Made by a program: the position numbers and the translations under genes. Shown in pieces: positions 34,222 through 43,557 of a DNA stretch of 64,000 nucleotides. This DNA comes from Yinghuangia elevatio (GTDB lineage Bacteria > Actinomycetota > Actinomycetes > Streptomycetales > Streptomycetaceae). The notes below the pieces were generated by a model, which saw only the letters and a list, made by a program, of their open reading frames with translations, was not told where the DNA came from and did no database searches. The DNA is taken from the NCBI RefSeq assembly GCF_040649515.1, contig NZ_JBEZFP010000006.1, forward strand, positions 1 to 64,000. Reading direction: 5' to 3'. The number at the start of each line of letters is the position of its first letter. The first letter of the stretch is position 1.

Positions 34222-35508
34222 CTACGGCTTGACCCGGACCGCGCCCGGCAGGCCGACGAACGCCGGGCACTTGTCCGCGCCCTTCGGGATGTCCTCGATC
34301 GCCAGCGGCTTGTAGACCTGCTCGACCAGCGGGCCGACCTTCGCCGCGATCGGCGCGAGCGCGTCGAGGTCGAAGCCGTACAGCTTCGCCGCGTTGCCGC
34401 CGACCATCTGCGCCACTTCGTGCGGATCGATCGAGTTGTACGTCAGCTGCAACGCCTCGCGGCTGAACGGGTGGCTGGCCTCCTTGTGCGGGTAGTCGCT
34501 CCCCCACATGACGCGGTCCACGCCCACCTCGTAGCGCAGCGCCGCCTCGGCCGGCCGCTGGAAGCTCGCGCCGACGTGGCACTGCCGCGCCCAGTACTCA
34601 CTGGGCTTGAGCGACATCGAGTTCACCAGCGTGTGGCCCCACTCGTACTCCTGCGAGCCCACCGCCTTGCCCATGCGCGCCCAGTAGTAGTCGAGGCGGC
34701 GGCACTCCTCCGGGATCCACGCCGTGCCCTGCTCGGTGAACACGAACTGCAGGTCCGGGTGCCGGTCCATGGTCCCCGACACGATCAGGTGGGTGAAGGC
34801 GCGGTGCGCCCACCACGACACCTCGGTCAGGAAGACCACCTTGTCGATGAGCGAGTCGCCCATCGGCGGCGCCGCCGAGCCGGTGTGGTGGTTGACCGGT
34901 ACGCCGAGTTCCTCGCACGTACGCCACAGCGGCTCGTAGTGGTCGTACTCCCACAGCGGCACCAGCCCCGACCCCGGCGGCGTGCCCGGCAGCAGCACAC
35001 CGCCGGTCAGGCCCGCCGCGGCGGCCCACTTGACCTCCTCGATGGCGGCGTCCAGGTCGTGCAGCATGATCTGGACGATGCCGGCCCGCCGCCCGGGGGT
35101 GGCCGCGCAGAAGTCGACCATCCAGCGGTTGTGCGCCTTCAGGCCCTCCCAACGCAGTTGCAGGTCACCGGCGTTGGCGGCCGGCGGCTGGTCGGTGAGG
35201 GACGCTTTCGGGAAGAAGGGCGGGACGGTGTTGGGGTAGATGACCTCCGCCACCACACCGTCGTCCTCGAGGTCGCGCAGGCGCCGGTCGGAGTCCCAGT
35301 TGCGCTTGCCGTTGTCACCGAGGAGGTCCGGGTACGGGACCTTGTAGCCCTGCACCCACCGGTCGAACTCCTCGTGGAGCCGCGCGGGCAAGTACGCGCG
35401 GTACTCGTGGATCTCGCCGCCGCCGTGGCAGTCGGCCGAGATCACGGTGTAGCGCTCCGGTCCCTCCCACTCTGGCATGCCGGACGGTGTCATGCCGTCG
35501 TCACTCAT
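34222..35508 (-). CDS. Amidohydrolase 2 family protein, first paralogue
   Basis: A 428-residue metal-dependent hydrolase of the TIM-barrel Amidohydro_2 family, related to decarboxylases such as ACMSD. The metal motif is D26-C27-H28, and later landmarks are VNHHTGS, FTEQGTAWIPEE and MWGSDYPHKEAS, which supply further ligands. It shares layout with the upstream paralogue (about 440 residues). GAGG lies five bases before the ATG, within the end of the paralogue. It is the last gene of the four-gene operon. The substrate is unknown, perhaps an aromatic or cyclic acid. Confidence 0.88.
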   Translation of the reverse strand: MSDDGMTPSGMPEWEGPERYTVISADCHGGGEIHEYRAYLPARLHEEFDRWVQGYKVPYPDLLGDNGKRNWDSDRRLRDLEDDGVVAEVIYPNTVPPFFPKASLTDQPPAANAGDLQLRWEGLKAHNRWMVDFCAATPGRRAGIVQIMLHDLDAAIEEVKWAAAAGLTGGVLLPGTPPGSGLVPLWEYDHYEPLWRTCEELGVPVNHHTGSAAPPMGDSLIDKVVFLTEVSWWAHRAFTHLIVSGTMDRHPDLQFVFTEQGTAWIPEECRRLDYYWARMGKAVGSQEYEWGHTLVNSMSLKPSEYWARQCHVGASFQRPAEAALRYEVGVDRVMWGSDYPHKEASHPFSREALQLTYNSIDPHEVAQMVGGNAAKLYGFDLDALAPIAAKVGPLVEQVYKPLAIEDIPKGADKCPAFVGLPGAVRVKP

Positions 35509-35513
35509 CTACC

Positions 35514-36836
35514 TCAGACCTCCAGGGCTTGCACGTTCGGGTCGACCACGGCGGCCACGTCGTGACCGGTGATCCAGTGGCGGCCGATCTCCTTGGCCGC
35601 GGCCCACTTGGACTCCAGGTCGCGCACCTTGCCGTCGGGTCCGGTCTGCCCAAGTGTCCCGGGCGTCACACCGATGCGCGCGGCGTGCGGCTTGAGGACT
35701 TCCAGGTCGAACCCGTAGACGCCGGCGACCGCTTCGCCGAGCATGACGCGCGTCTCGGCCACCGGGACGTCGCCGAACGTCTTGCGCAGGATGTTGAGCG
35801 TGTCGGGCCACGTGCCCTCGGGGTGCGGGAAGTCGTTGCCCCAGCAGATGTTCCCGATGCCGATCTCGTAACGCATGCCGATCTCGCGGCGCTTGGTGTT
35901 GGACGCCCCGATGAAGCAGTTGCGGTCGAAGTACTCGCTCGGCAGGAGTTTGATCTCCTCGAACCCGGCGAGCTTCGCGGCCCCGCGCGAACCGAGCAGC
36001 AGCCGGTCCATGAACCACAGCATGTTGCCGACCCACCAGCAACCGGCTTCCGTGACACCGAACTTCAGGCGCGGGAAGCGCTCGAAGACGCCGGCCCACA
36101 ACAGGAACCACAGCGGGCGGGCCGGCCACCACGTCACTTCCTGGACGTAGATGCCGAGGTGGTTGCCGTACGACTCGCGGTCGGCCGGCCCCGAGTGCGT
36201 GACGACCGGCAGTTCCAGTTCCTCGCACAGCGCCCACACCGGGTCGTACTTGCGGTCGTGGTACGGGGTCTGGTTCATCCACATCGCCGGGATCATCACG
36301 GCGCCCAGCCCGTCGTCCTTGATGCGGCGGATCTCCGCGAGGACGTCCGGCAGATCGGCGGTGATGGGGATCAGCGCGACGCCGCGGCGGCGCTCCGGCG
36401 AGGTCTTGCACAGCTCGGCGAGCCACCGGTTGTGCGCCTGCGCGCCGGCCAGGCCGAGTTCGGGGTCCATGTCGCCGGACAGGCCGAGGCCGGCGCCGAA
36501 CGGCACGCAGGTGCGCGACTCGACGGCGTCCGCGTCCGGGAAGATCACCTCGCCGGTGACGCCGTCCTTGTCGAGTTCGAGGTCGCGCCGGTCGACCTCC
36601 CAACCGCTGCGCAGCACCTCCTCGTTGGTCTCGAACCAGTTGGCGGCGAAGTCCTCGTTGCGCACCCCGAGGTCGGTGATCGCCTTGAGCTGCGCCTCGC
36701 GTTCGGCGAGGAACCCGTCGAACGCGGCGTGGTGCCGGGTCGCGAGGTAGTCGCGGTACAACTCGGTCGGCAGCCCGGCGTGGGTGTCGGAGGAGATGAT
36801 CGTGTACGGGTCTTCCGTACTCTGCTGCTGGCTCAT
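35514..36836 (-). CDS. Amidohydrolase 2 family protein, second paralogue
   Basis: A 440-residue paralogue of the next gene. The metal motif is D17-T18-H19 in IISSDTHAGL; further landmarks are VVTHSGPADRE, FGVTEAGCWW and CWGNDFPHPEGTWP. Both paralogues occurring side by side suggests either a heteromeric enzyme or two steps of one pathway. It starts at ATG 36836, 11 bases after the SDR stop. The gap to the next gene is five bases. Confidence 0.88.
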   Translation of the reverse strand: MSQQQSTEDPYTIISSDTHAGLPTELYRDYLATRHHAAFDGFLAEREAQLKAITDLGVRNEDFAANWFETNEEVLRSGWEVDRRDLELDKDGVTGEVIFPDADAVESRTCVPFGAGLGLSGDMDPELGLAGAQAHNRWLAELCKTSPERRRGVALIPITADLPDVLAEIRRIKDDGLGAVMIPAMWMNQTPYHDRKYDPVWALCEELELPVVTHSGPADRESYGNHLGIYVQEVTWWPARPLWFLLWAGVFERFPRLKFGVTEAGCWWVGNMLWFMDRLLLGSRGAAKLAGFEEIKLLPSEYFDRNCFIGASNTKRREIGMRYEIGIGNICWGNDFPHPEGTWPDTLNILRKTFGDVPVAETRVMLGEAVAGVYGFDLEVLKPHAARIGVTPGTLGQTGPDGKVRDLESKWAAAKEIGRHWITGHDVAAVVDPNVQALEV

Positions 36837-36847
36837 GGCGGCGGCTC

Positions 36848-37738
36848 TCACTTGTCCAGGATGAACGTTTCGAGGTACGTCGGGTTCGAGCGGGCGAGCA
36901 TGCTCTGCGACCGCGCGGTGATCTGCCCGTCGCTGTGCTCGCTCGGCGGCATGATCCAGAAGCGGTTCTCCCGGATGCCGTCGACGACGTTCGCGGCGAC
37001 CGACTCGACCGGGGTGAACTCGATCTCCTGCCCCGCGTCGCGCATCGCCTTCTCCCACGCGTCGAGGGTGTTGTAAGGCGTCTTGCGGGGACGGGACTTC
37101 GCGTACCGCTCCGGGCGGTTGCGGTACGACTCCCACAGCCCGGTGCGCAGCATCTTCGGCCCGGGGAACAGGACCGAGGCACCCAACTTGGCCTGCACCT
37201 GGTGCAGTTGCGCGTACAACGCCTCGGTCATGGTGACCACGGCGGCCTTCGTCGAGGCGTACACCGACGCGTTGGGCAGTGGCGCGATGCCGCCGTCGCC
37301 CGACGAGGTGTTGACGATGTGCCCGTCGGTGCCCTGCGCGAGCATGCGCGGCACGAAGGCCTGGATGCCGTTGAAGACGCCGAAGACGTTGACGGCGAAG
37401 CACCAGTCCCAGTCCTTGGGGTCGTGCTCCCACATCTTGCCCTCGGAGCCCGAGCCGATGCCGGCGTTGTTGCACAGGACGTGCACCTCGCCGTACCGGT
37501 CGAACGCCACGTCGGCGAGGGCGATCACGGAGTCGCGGTCCGACACGTCGGTGACGTGTCCGAGGACGTCGCCGCCGTCCTCGGCGAGCCGGGCCACGGC
37601 CTTGTCCAGCGCGCCCTGTTCGATGTCGGACAGGACGACCTTCATACCCTCGGCGACGAAGCGTTCGGCCATCGCGTATCCGATGCCGCTGGCGGCGCCG
37701 GTGACGACGGCGACCTTGCCGGTGAAGTCGTTCAGCAT
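36848..37738 (-). CDS. Short-chain dehydrogenase/reductase
   Basis: A 296-residue NAD(P)-dependent oxidoreductase. TGAASGIG is at 13-20, NNAGIG follows, and the catalytic SSG...YASTK motif is present. It is longer than the classical 250 residues owing to a C-terminal extension. Position second in an operon with an acetoacetate-decarboxylase-like protein and two amidohydrolases suggests oxidation or reduction of an intermediate in a ring or acid degradation route. Confidence 0.9.
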   Translation of the reverse strand: MLNDFTGKVAVVTGAASGIGYAMAERFVAEGMKVVLSDIEQGALDKAVARLAEDGGDVLGHVTDVSDRDSVIALADVAFDRYGEVHVLCNNAGIGSGSEGKMWEHDPKDWDWCFAVNVFGVFNGIQAFVPRMLAQGTDGHIVNTSSGDGGIAPLPNASVYASTKAAVVTMTEALYAQLHQVQAKLGASVLFPGPKMLRTGLWESYRNRPERYAKSRPRKTPYNTLDAWEKAMRDAGQEIEFTPVESVAANVVDGIRENRFWIMPPSEHSDGQITARSQSMLARSNPTYLETFILDK

Positions 37739-37799
37739 GTACGTGGGTTCCCTCGGGTTCGCGACGGCTGGTACGGGGCGGACGGTCTCGGACCGCCGG

Positions 37800-38603
37800 T
37801 CAGACGGGGTCGCCGGGCGCGGGCGGCTCGTCGGAGATCTGCGCGACGTCGTCGTACCGCTGGTGGATGTACGGCAGCACCAGGTCGGCCTTGACGTGCT
37901 CGGCGACGAACCCCTGTTGGTCGCTGGTGCGTTCGCCGATGGTGATGGACACCAGCTTGCGCACCGGCAGGTCGGCCACCGGGTCGAAGTCGGAGTCGCG
38001 CAGGATGACTTCGCCCTCGATGCGGGACGCCGAGCGGTGCTTCTCGTTGCGCGTGACGTGCACGAGCATCGGGTCGGCGTCGAACCCGTCGCCGTCCACC
38101 GCGGGCAGGAACTTGTAGTAGAAGCTGGTGGTCGTGCGCGGGTCGGGCAGCGGAAGCTCCTCCACGACGCGCCCGCGGATCTCGACGTACGTCACGCCCA
38201 GCCGCGTCACCTTCGCCACGACCTCGTCGCCGTCCCGGTCGACGCTGACCTCGGCCAGCTTCTTGGGCTCGCCGAAGACCTCGCGACCGCCGATGACCGA
38301 GCGCTCGGTCGTCATCGGCATGGTGAGCGTGTAGTCGCCCTCGACGTCGCCGTGCTTGCAGCGGACCGCTATCGCGCCCGCGCCGAGCGGGTAGCCGTTG
38401 ATGTCGACCGCGGAGATGTTGGCGCGTACGAGCGGGCGGTCGGCGGGCACCAGCGGGGGCGGCAGGACGGCCGCGACGACCTCCGGGTCGGTCTCCCACA
38501 TCGCGACGACGCCGGTGGACCAGATCTCCGGCAGGACGCTGCGGTCCTTCGCGGACTTGCTCAGGGTCTCCAGGGAGCGCGCGCCATAACGGACTCGTGC
38601 CAC
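37800..38603 (-). CDS. Acetoacetate decarboxylase-like protein
   Basis: A 267-residue member of the acetoacetate decarboxylase fold. The active-site Lys pair is K114-K115 in GEPKKLAE, as in clostridial ADC (Lys115/Lys116), and Schiff-base chemistry is likely. Some family members act as cyclases or hydratase-aldolases, so the reaction is not certain. I chose the GTG at 38603 (MARVRYGARS) after GAGG; a GTG three codons upstream is possible. It leads the operon 38603 to 34222. The frame extends upstream through an octanucleotide repeat, which I regard as untranslated. Confidence 0.85.
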   Translation of the reverse strand: MARVRYGARSLETLSKSAKDRSVLPEIWSTGVVAMWETDPEVVAAVLPPPLVPADRPLVRANISAVDINGYPLGAGAIAVRCKHGDVEGDYTLTMPMTTERSVIGGREVFGEPKKLAEVSVDRDGDEVVAKVTRLGVTYVEIRGRVVEELPLPDPRTTTSFYYKFLPAVDGDGFDADPMLVHVTRNEKHRSASRIEGEVILRDSDFDPVADLPVRKLVSITIGERTSDQQGFVAEHVKADLVLPYIHQRYDDVAQISDEPPAPGDPV

Positions 38604-38664
38604 GGAAAACACACCTCTTCTCCACGTCTCCTGGCCAGGGCACGCCGTCGTGCGCCGGCTTCGT

Positions 38665-38720
38665 GCGGTGGTGCGGTGGTGCAGTAGCGCGGTGGTGCGG
38701 TAACGCGGTGGTGCGGTGGT
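38665..38720. repeat. Seven tandem 8-bp units upstream of the decarboxylase-like gene
   Basis: GCGGTGGT occurs five times and two units vary (GCAGTAGC at 38681, GCGGTAAC at 38697), giving 56 bp of perfect 8-bp periodicity in the leader of the minus-strand operon. Confidence 0.85.
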
Positions 38721-38768
38721 TCTGTCGTGAGGCGGTGTGCCGATGTCCGGGACAGTGACCTCCGTCTC

Positions 38769-38783
38769 TGTAACACTGTTACA
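38769..38783. promoter_or_regulatory. Perfect 15-bp palindrome, candidate TetR operator
   Basis: TGTAACA-C-TGTTACA lies in the divergent interval between the operon starting at 38603 and the TetR gene starting at 38878. Palindromes of this size with this kind of half-site are bound by TetR-family repressors. Confidence 0.7.
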
Positions 38784-38877
38784 TGCGCATGCCGACGAGG
38801 TAAAGAGCAGAAGCGAGGTTGGCCCGGCTGGCCCTGCTGGTCCCCCGGACCGGTGACGGACGCGAGAATAGGGAGCG

Positions 38878-39534
<657 letters not shown>

Positions 39535-39971
39535 GCCTTCGCGGCTCCCCCGAGACACGACCGCGGGTATCGCTACCGCACCTGGCTCAGCGGGACTTCC
39601 ACCATGATCAGGGGGCGGTCCAACCGCGTGTAGCCGGCATTCGGGCCCTGGGAGTCACGCCAGACCGTCGCCAGCACAACATTCCACCGAACCGGCTGAC
39701 CGCACGTGAAGCGACCAGCTCCTGCGGCCCGGGCATACCGACTTTCCCGTCCCCGACTGCGGGCGTCAGCGGCGCGGGTACGGGTGGCTTTTCCTCCGCG
39801 AACGCGGGCGCCGTGGGTCGCTCGTCCGAGGGGGTCAACGTCGCGACGCCAGAGCGCACCGGCGACGGTCGTGACAATGCAGGCCTGCCGCACCCGTGCT
39901 CCAGCACGGGTGGGCGTCGGTGCGGTTCCGGTGCGCGACTCAGGCGGCGTCTTTGCGGTGGTCTGTGAACG
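39535..39971. other. Region without an intact gene
   Basis: It contains only the decayed reading frames listed as a pseudogene at 39573-39907 and short flanks. An inverted pair CACCCGTGCTCC/AGCACGGGTG around 39889-39911 can form a hairpin. Confidence 0.5.
39573..39907 (-). pseudogene. Possible frameshifted remnant of a secreted protein gene
   Basis: Two overlapping minus-strand frames look like consecutive parts of one protein. Frame 39907 to about 39690 encodes a Pro/Ala-rich linker (TAPAFAEEKPPVPAPLTPAVG); the other frame, ending at 39573, has the globular-looking end RWNVVLATVWRDSQG and DRPLIMVEVPLSQV. Joining them needs a frameshift near 39700. No good start is present. It could also be chance coding-like sequence in GC-rich DNA. 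Confidence 0.33.
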
Positions 39972-40076
39972 TCACGCGAGTTTCACCGTCGTCCAAGCCT
40001 CGGCGACCTCGGCAGGCTCGGTGAAGCCGTCGGCGAGCTTGCGCTCCCACAGGGTCTTGTAGCGGCTGTGGCTCAT
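39972..40076 (-). CDS. Mini-ORF of 34 residues
   Basis: The ATG at 40076 is preceded by GGAGGAGAG. The product (MSHSRYKTLWERKLADGF... ending in EAWTTVKLA) is charged and probably helical, without a signal or membrane helix. Its ATG overlaps the TGA of a 20-codon ORF upstream (ATGA), which suggests coupled translation. No known family is recognised. Confidence 0.45.
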   Translation of the reverse strand: MSHSRYKTLWERKLADGFTEPAEVAEAWTTVKLA

Positions 40077-40135
40077 CGTTCGATCTCTCCTCCCTCGATG
40101 GTCCGGATGAACTCTTCGGTGTTCGGCGGTGTCAC
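40073..40135 (-). CDS. Mini-ORF of 20 residues overlapping the next one
   Basis: A GTG-initiated frame (MTPPNTEEFIRTIEGGEIER) whose stop overlaps the ATG of the 34-residue ORF by three bases. It contains the Shine-Dalgarno of that ORF, so it may be a leader that controls its translation. There is no clear binding site for the GTG. Confidence 0.3.
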   Translation of the reverse strand: MTPPNTEEFIRTIEGGEIER

Positions 40136-40231
40136 GCCAACGGCTTAGCAGGATTTGCCGTTGTTTGTTGTGGGCTTGAGGGTGGTCGCGTATGGGTCCT
40201 CGGGACCCCCGACACCGGCAAGGAGCTTTTC

Positions 40232-40483
40232 GTGGCGCGATGCGAGGTCTGCGGCAACGACTACTACGCCTCGTTCGAGGTACACGCGGGTGACGCCGTG
40301 CACGTGTTCGACAGTTTCGAGTGCGCGATCACCCGGATGGCTCCGATTTGCGAGCACTGCCGGTGCCGCATCATCGGGCACGGGGTGGAATCGGACGGAC
40401 GCTACTTCTGCTGCGCGCACTGCGCCAAGGCGGAGGGCGCGGAGGGCATCAGGGACAACGTGTCGGTGGGCGCGGCCATGTGA
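40232..40483 (+). CDS. Cys-rich small protein, metallothionein-like
   Basis: An 83-residue protein with nine or more Cys in pairs: CEVC at the start, FECAI, CEHCRC and FCCAHC, plus His residues nearby. This pattern fits a zinc-ribbon or metallothionein-like domain of the type common in actinomycetes. AAGGAG lies six bases before the GTG at 40232. Role is probably metal binding; a stress or regulatory function is inferred only. Confidence 0.8.
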   Translation: MARCEVCGNDYYASFEVHAGDAVHVFDSFECAITRMAPICEHCRCRIIGHGVESDGRYFCCAHCAKAEGAEGIRDNVSVGAAM

Positions 40484-40528
40484 GCCGCTGAAACCGTACG
40501 TGTGGCGTGGTGGCCCCGATGATCGCCG

Positions 40529-42499
40529 TCAGGGGCGCCACGCCGCACGCATGCCCTGGATGCGGAGCAGCTGTTGGCCCAGGGCGACGACCTGGGGGTG
40601 GTGAAGGCCCAAGGCCCGCTGCTCCTCGGCGAGGAGTGGGCCGAGAAGGGATTCGGCCTGGTACGGGTCGCCCACGGCGGCCAGCAACAGGGCGATGCGC
40701 TCTCGTAGTTCGAACCCGAAGTGCAGGTCGGCGCGGTCGGCGGGGATGCGCTGGAAGGCGGCGTGCAGGGCGCGGTACTCCTGGAGCGCCTGGTGTGTCT
40801 CGCCCAGTTCCTCCAGGCAGGAGGCGACCTGACGGGCGTACTCCATCGCCTCGGGGTCGAGCGGCCCGGCCGTCGCGGCGAATGTCCTTGCCAGGTACCT
40901 GAGTTCAGGCAGGGCACGGCGGAACTGGCGGTCTGCGAGGAGGGTGTCCGCGAGCGCTTGGCGCAGTTCCAGGACGACCGGGTCGTGTTCGCCGTGGCGG
41001 GCGACGGCGGCCGGGAGGGCCGCGCCCAGGACGTCCACCGCCTGCGCGAGCTGGCTCTCGCCGAGCAGGCGCGCCGCGGCGTCCAGGGCCGCGGCGACGT
41101 CGAGGCCGCCCGGGTCGGGGCCGGCCGACGGTACGGCGGACCAGTCGGTGCCGCTCGCGTCGAGCGGCGAACCTCCGGCGGGCGCGGGGATGTCGGCGCG
41201 ACGACCGGCACCGGCGCCGATGCCGCCGCCACCGTTTCCGGAGCCGGAGCCGGAGCCGGCGCGTGCGTTGGCCGCGGAGGGGCCGGCCGAGACCGACCAT
41301 CCCCGCGGAGACGACCCCGACCCCGAGGCCGGCGCGGACCCCGGCCCGGAACCGGCGGAGGCGGCCGGGGCGGAACCTGCCGAACCGGCGCCGCCGACCG
41401 CAGGAGCGTGCGTACCGGCGTGGCCGGCCGCGGCGGCGACGCCCGCGATGATCCCCGCGGGGCCCGCGGGGCCGGTCATCACGGCCGCGAGCCCGCCGGC
41501 CTCGGTACGGTCCACGGCGGCGTACCGGTCGCCGTGCGGGGGGCCGCCCTGCGCGGGCACCGACAGTGGGAACGGCTGCGGTGCGGCCGGGTGGCGCAGC
41601 GGACGGGTCGGGTCCATCGCGGAGTTCGGCGCGAGGGCGGCATCCGCGTCGCGGGCGGCCGGGGGCAGCAACGGTACGAGCCGCCGGTACACGTCCTGTG
41701 CCGTCGCGGGCCGGTCCTCCGGCTGCTTCTCCAGCAGGTCCGCGACGAGGCGGTCGAGTCCCGAGGGCACGTCCGGGCGGTGTGTGCCGATCGGCTCCGG
41801 ACGGTCCGTCAGGTGGCGCTGCAGCACCGCGAGGGCCGTCGGCGCGGTGAACGGCGCGCGCCCGGCCAGCATTTCGTACATCAGGCAGCCGAGCGCGTAG
41901 AGGTCGCTGCGAGGCTCGGCGAGACCGGTGAGCGCCTGCTCCGGGGCCATGTACGCGGGTGAGCCCGGCAGCGCGCCGGTGCTCGTGAGCTTCGTCGAGT
42001 CCGGGTCGAGCACGGCCGCGACGCCGAGGTCGAGGACCTTCACCGTGCCGTCGCGCCGCACCATCACGTTGCGCGGCTTGAGGTCGCGGTGCACGACGGG
42101 GGCGGCGTGGATGGCGGCCAGGACGGAGCAGATCTGCGCCGCGACGGCGACGGCCCACTCCCACGGCACCGGGTCCTGTTCGGCGATCAGGTCCGCGAGG
42201 TCCATGCCGTCCAGCAGTTGCATGACGAGGTAGAGGTCGCCTTCGTCCATGCCCGCGTCGTACACGGTGACCAGACCGGGGTGGTCGATGCCCGCGGTGA
42301 CCCGGCACTCGCGCAGGAACCGGCGTTCGAGGGTGGCCCGGTCGGTGCTGCCGCCCACCAGGTCGGACCGCAGCAGCTTGACCGCGACCCGGCGTTGCAG
42401 CGTGCGGTCGTACGCCTTCCAGACCTGGCCCATGCCGCCCCGGCCGACGGCCACGGACAGCTCGTATCGGTCGGCGATGATGCGCCCTGGTGCTGTCAC
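40529..42499 (-). CDS. Ser/Thr protein kinase with C-terminal repeat domain
   Basis: A 656-residue PknB/AfsK-like kinase. The Gly loop is GRGGMG at 19-24, the ATP Lys is in VAVKLL, the catalytic loop is HRDLKPRN, and the metal motif is DLG in place of DFG. The activation segment ends in GSPAYMAPEQ. No membrane helix was seen. The kinase is followed by a 150-residue Ala/Gly/Ser/Pro linker and a C-terminal all-alpha repeat region (about 490-650) with TPR-like character (LLGESQLAQAVDVLG...), likely for protein binding. The GTG at 42499 has no good binding site. A membrane gene is upstream on the same strand. Confidence 0.9.
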   Translation of the reverse strand: MTAPGRIIADRYELSVAVGRGGMGQVWKAYDRTLQRRVAVKLLRSDLVGGSTDRATLERRFLRECRVTAGIDHPGLVTVYDAGMDEGDLYLVMQLLDGMDLADLIAEQDPVPWEWAVAVAAQICSVLAAIHAAPVVHRDLKPRNVMVRRDGTVKVLDLGVAAVLDPDSTKLTSTGALPGSPAYMAPEQALTGLAEPRSDLYALGCLMYEMLAGRAPFTAPTALAVLQRHLTDRPEPIGTHRPDVPSGLDRLVADLLEKQPEDRPATAQDVYRRLVPLLPPAARDADAALAPNSAMDPTRPLRHPAAPQPFPLSVPAQGGPPHGDRYAAVDRTEAGGLAAVMTGPAGPAGIIAGVAAAAGHAGTHAPAVGGAGSAGSAPAASAGSGPGSAPASGSGSSPRGWSVSAGPSAANARAGSGSGSGNGGGGIGAGAGRRADIPAPAGGSPLDASGTDWSAVPSAGPDPGGLDVAAALDAAARLLGESQLAQAVDVLGAALPAAVARHGEHDPVVLELRQALADTLLADRQFRRALPELRYLARTFAATAGPLDPEAMEYARQVASCLEELGETHQALQEYRALHAAFQRIPADRADLHFGFELRERIALLLAAVGDPYQAESLLGPLLAEEQRALGLHHPQVVALGQQLLRIQGMRAAWRP

Positions 42500-42644
42500 G
42501 TCGGTACCGTATCGAGAGCTGGGGAAGCTGTCGCCACAGGTGAACCCGTCTGCCTCAGCGTTTCGTCCCCGGACTCGGCCCGCCCGGTGCTCGCCCGCCG
42601 TCGGCTGCGATGTTCCGGCCCGCACCTGCACCTCCAGCTACGGG

Positions 42645-43421
42645 TCAGTGCGGCGCCCCGGGCCTCGCTCCCGGGTCCGCGCCGCCCTCGCGCTCGCGCA
42701 GGCGTTCGCTCAGCCCTTCCAGCCGGGCCCGGGCGCGCTCGACGCGGACCGCGTCCTGCCCCGCCGCTCCCGACGCCGGAGCGGACGCGGGCGCGGGCGA
42801 CGGTACAGGCCCCGGAACGGGCGCGGGCGCCGGGGAAGGGACCGGCCCCGAGGCGGGCATCGGCACGGCCGAGGAAGTCGGCGCGCCGCCGTGGTAGTTG
42901 TGCGGTCCGCCGGGCGCGCCGTGCCACCCGTACGCCGCAATCGGCATACCGGGCCCGGTCATCGGCGTCGGAAGCGGCGGAACACCGCGGATCTCCGCGC
43001 GCGAGCCGCGCCGCGTCGTGACGAACCAGTAGACGGGCGTGCCGACCCACAGCGCGATCATCACACCGGCGCCGATGTTGCCCGGCACCGACGCGATGCC
43101 CTCGACCTCGGCGCCCTCGCCGCGGTCGCGCTCGGCTTTCTCGCCCTCCGACCCGTTGATCATCAGCAGCACCAACGACGTGACCGCGAGCACCGCGGAC
43201 GCGGTGAATATCGCCCACGCCTGGCGGGTCCGCCGGTGCAGGCCGAGGATCAGCAGCGGGATCCACGCCAGGAAGCCCACCGACAGCAGCGGCACCAGGG
43301 ACCACGCGATGCGGATGGCAACGGCCTTGCCGCGGCTGCCGTTCGCCCCGGGGAAAGGACCCGGGTGTGCCGCTGCGGGCGGCGCCGGTGGGTACCCCGG
43401 CGGGGGCTGGGTGCCTGACAT
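42645..43421 (-). CDS. Pro-rich multi-helix membrane protein
   Basis: A 258-residue protein with a short Pro-rich N-terminus, helices at about 35-60 and 68-88, a third at about 118-136, then a disordered tail containing PVPSPAPAPVPGPVPSPAPA repeats and a final charged helix. Comparable proteins precede Ser/Thr kinase genes in Streptomyces. It may be a membrane partner or substrate of the kinase downstream (145 bp); this is position-based inference. Confidence 0.72.
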   Translation of the reverse strand: MSGTQPPPGYPPAPPAAAHPGPFPGANGSRGKAVAIRIAWSLVPLLSVGFLAWIPLLILGLHRRTRQAWAIFTASAVLAVTSLVLLMINGSEGEKAERDRGEGAEVEGIASVPGNIGAGVMIALWVGTPVYWFVTTRRGSRAEIRGVPPLPTPMTGPGMPIAAYGWHGAPGGPHNYHGGAPTSSAVPMPASGPVPSPAPAPVPGPVPSPAPASAPASGAAGQDAVRVERARARLEGLSERLREREGGADPGARPGAPH

Positions 43422-43557
43422 GGGTGCTGCTCCTGGGCGGGGACACGGGCGTGCGGTCCCGCGCGACCGTCCCGGGACCGGACGGGCGTGGGCGGAACGG
43501 CGTTGCGTGCGGTGGATAGCTGCGGGCAGGGCAGCGTACCGGGCAATTATCGTGAGG

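Noticed and set aside
40145..40420. 91-residue minus-strand ORF
   Set aside because: It is the antisense shadow of the Cys-rich gene at 40232, which has a good binding site and Cys pattern.
41899..42131. DLG instead of DFG in the kinase as a sign of pseudokinase
   Set aside because: DLG occurs in active kinases and the Lys, HRD Asp and Gly loop are intact.
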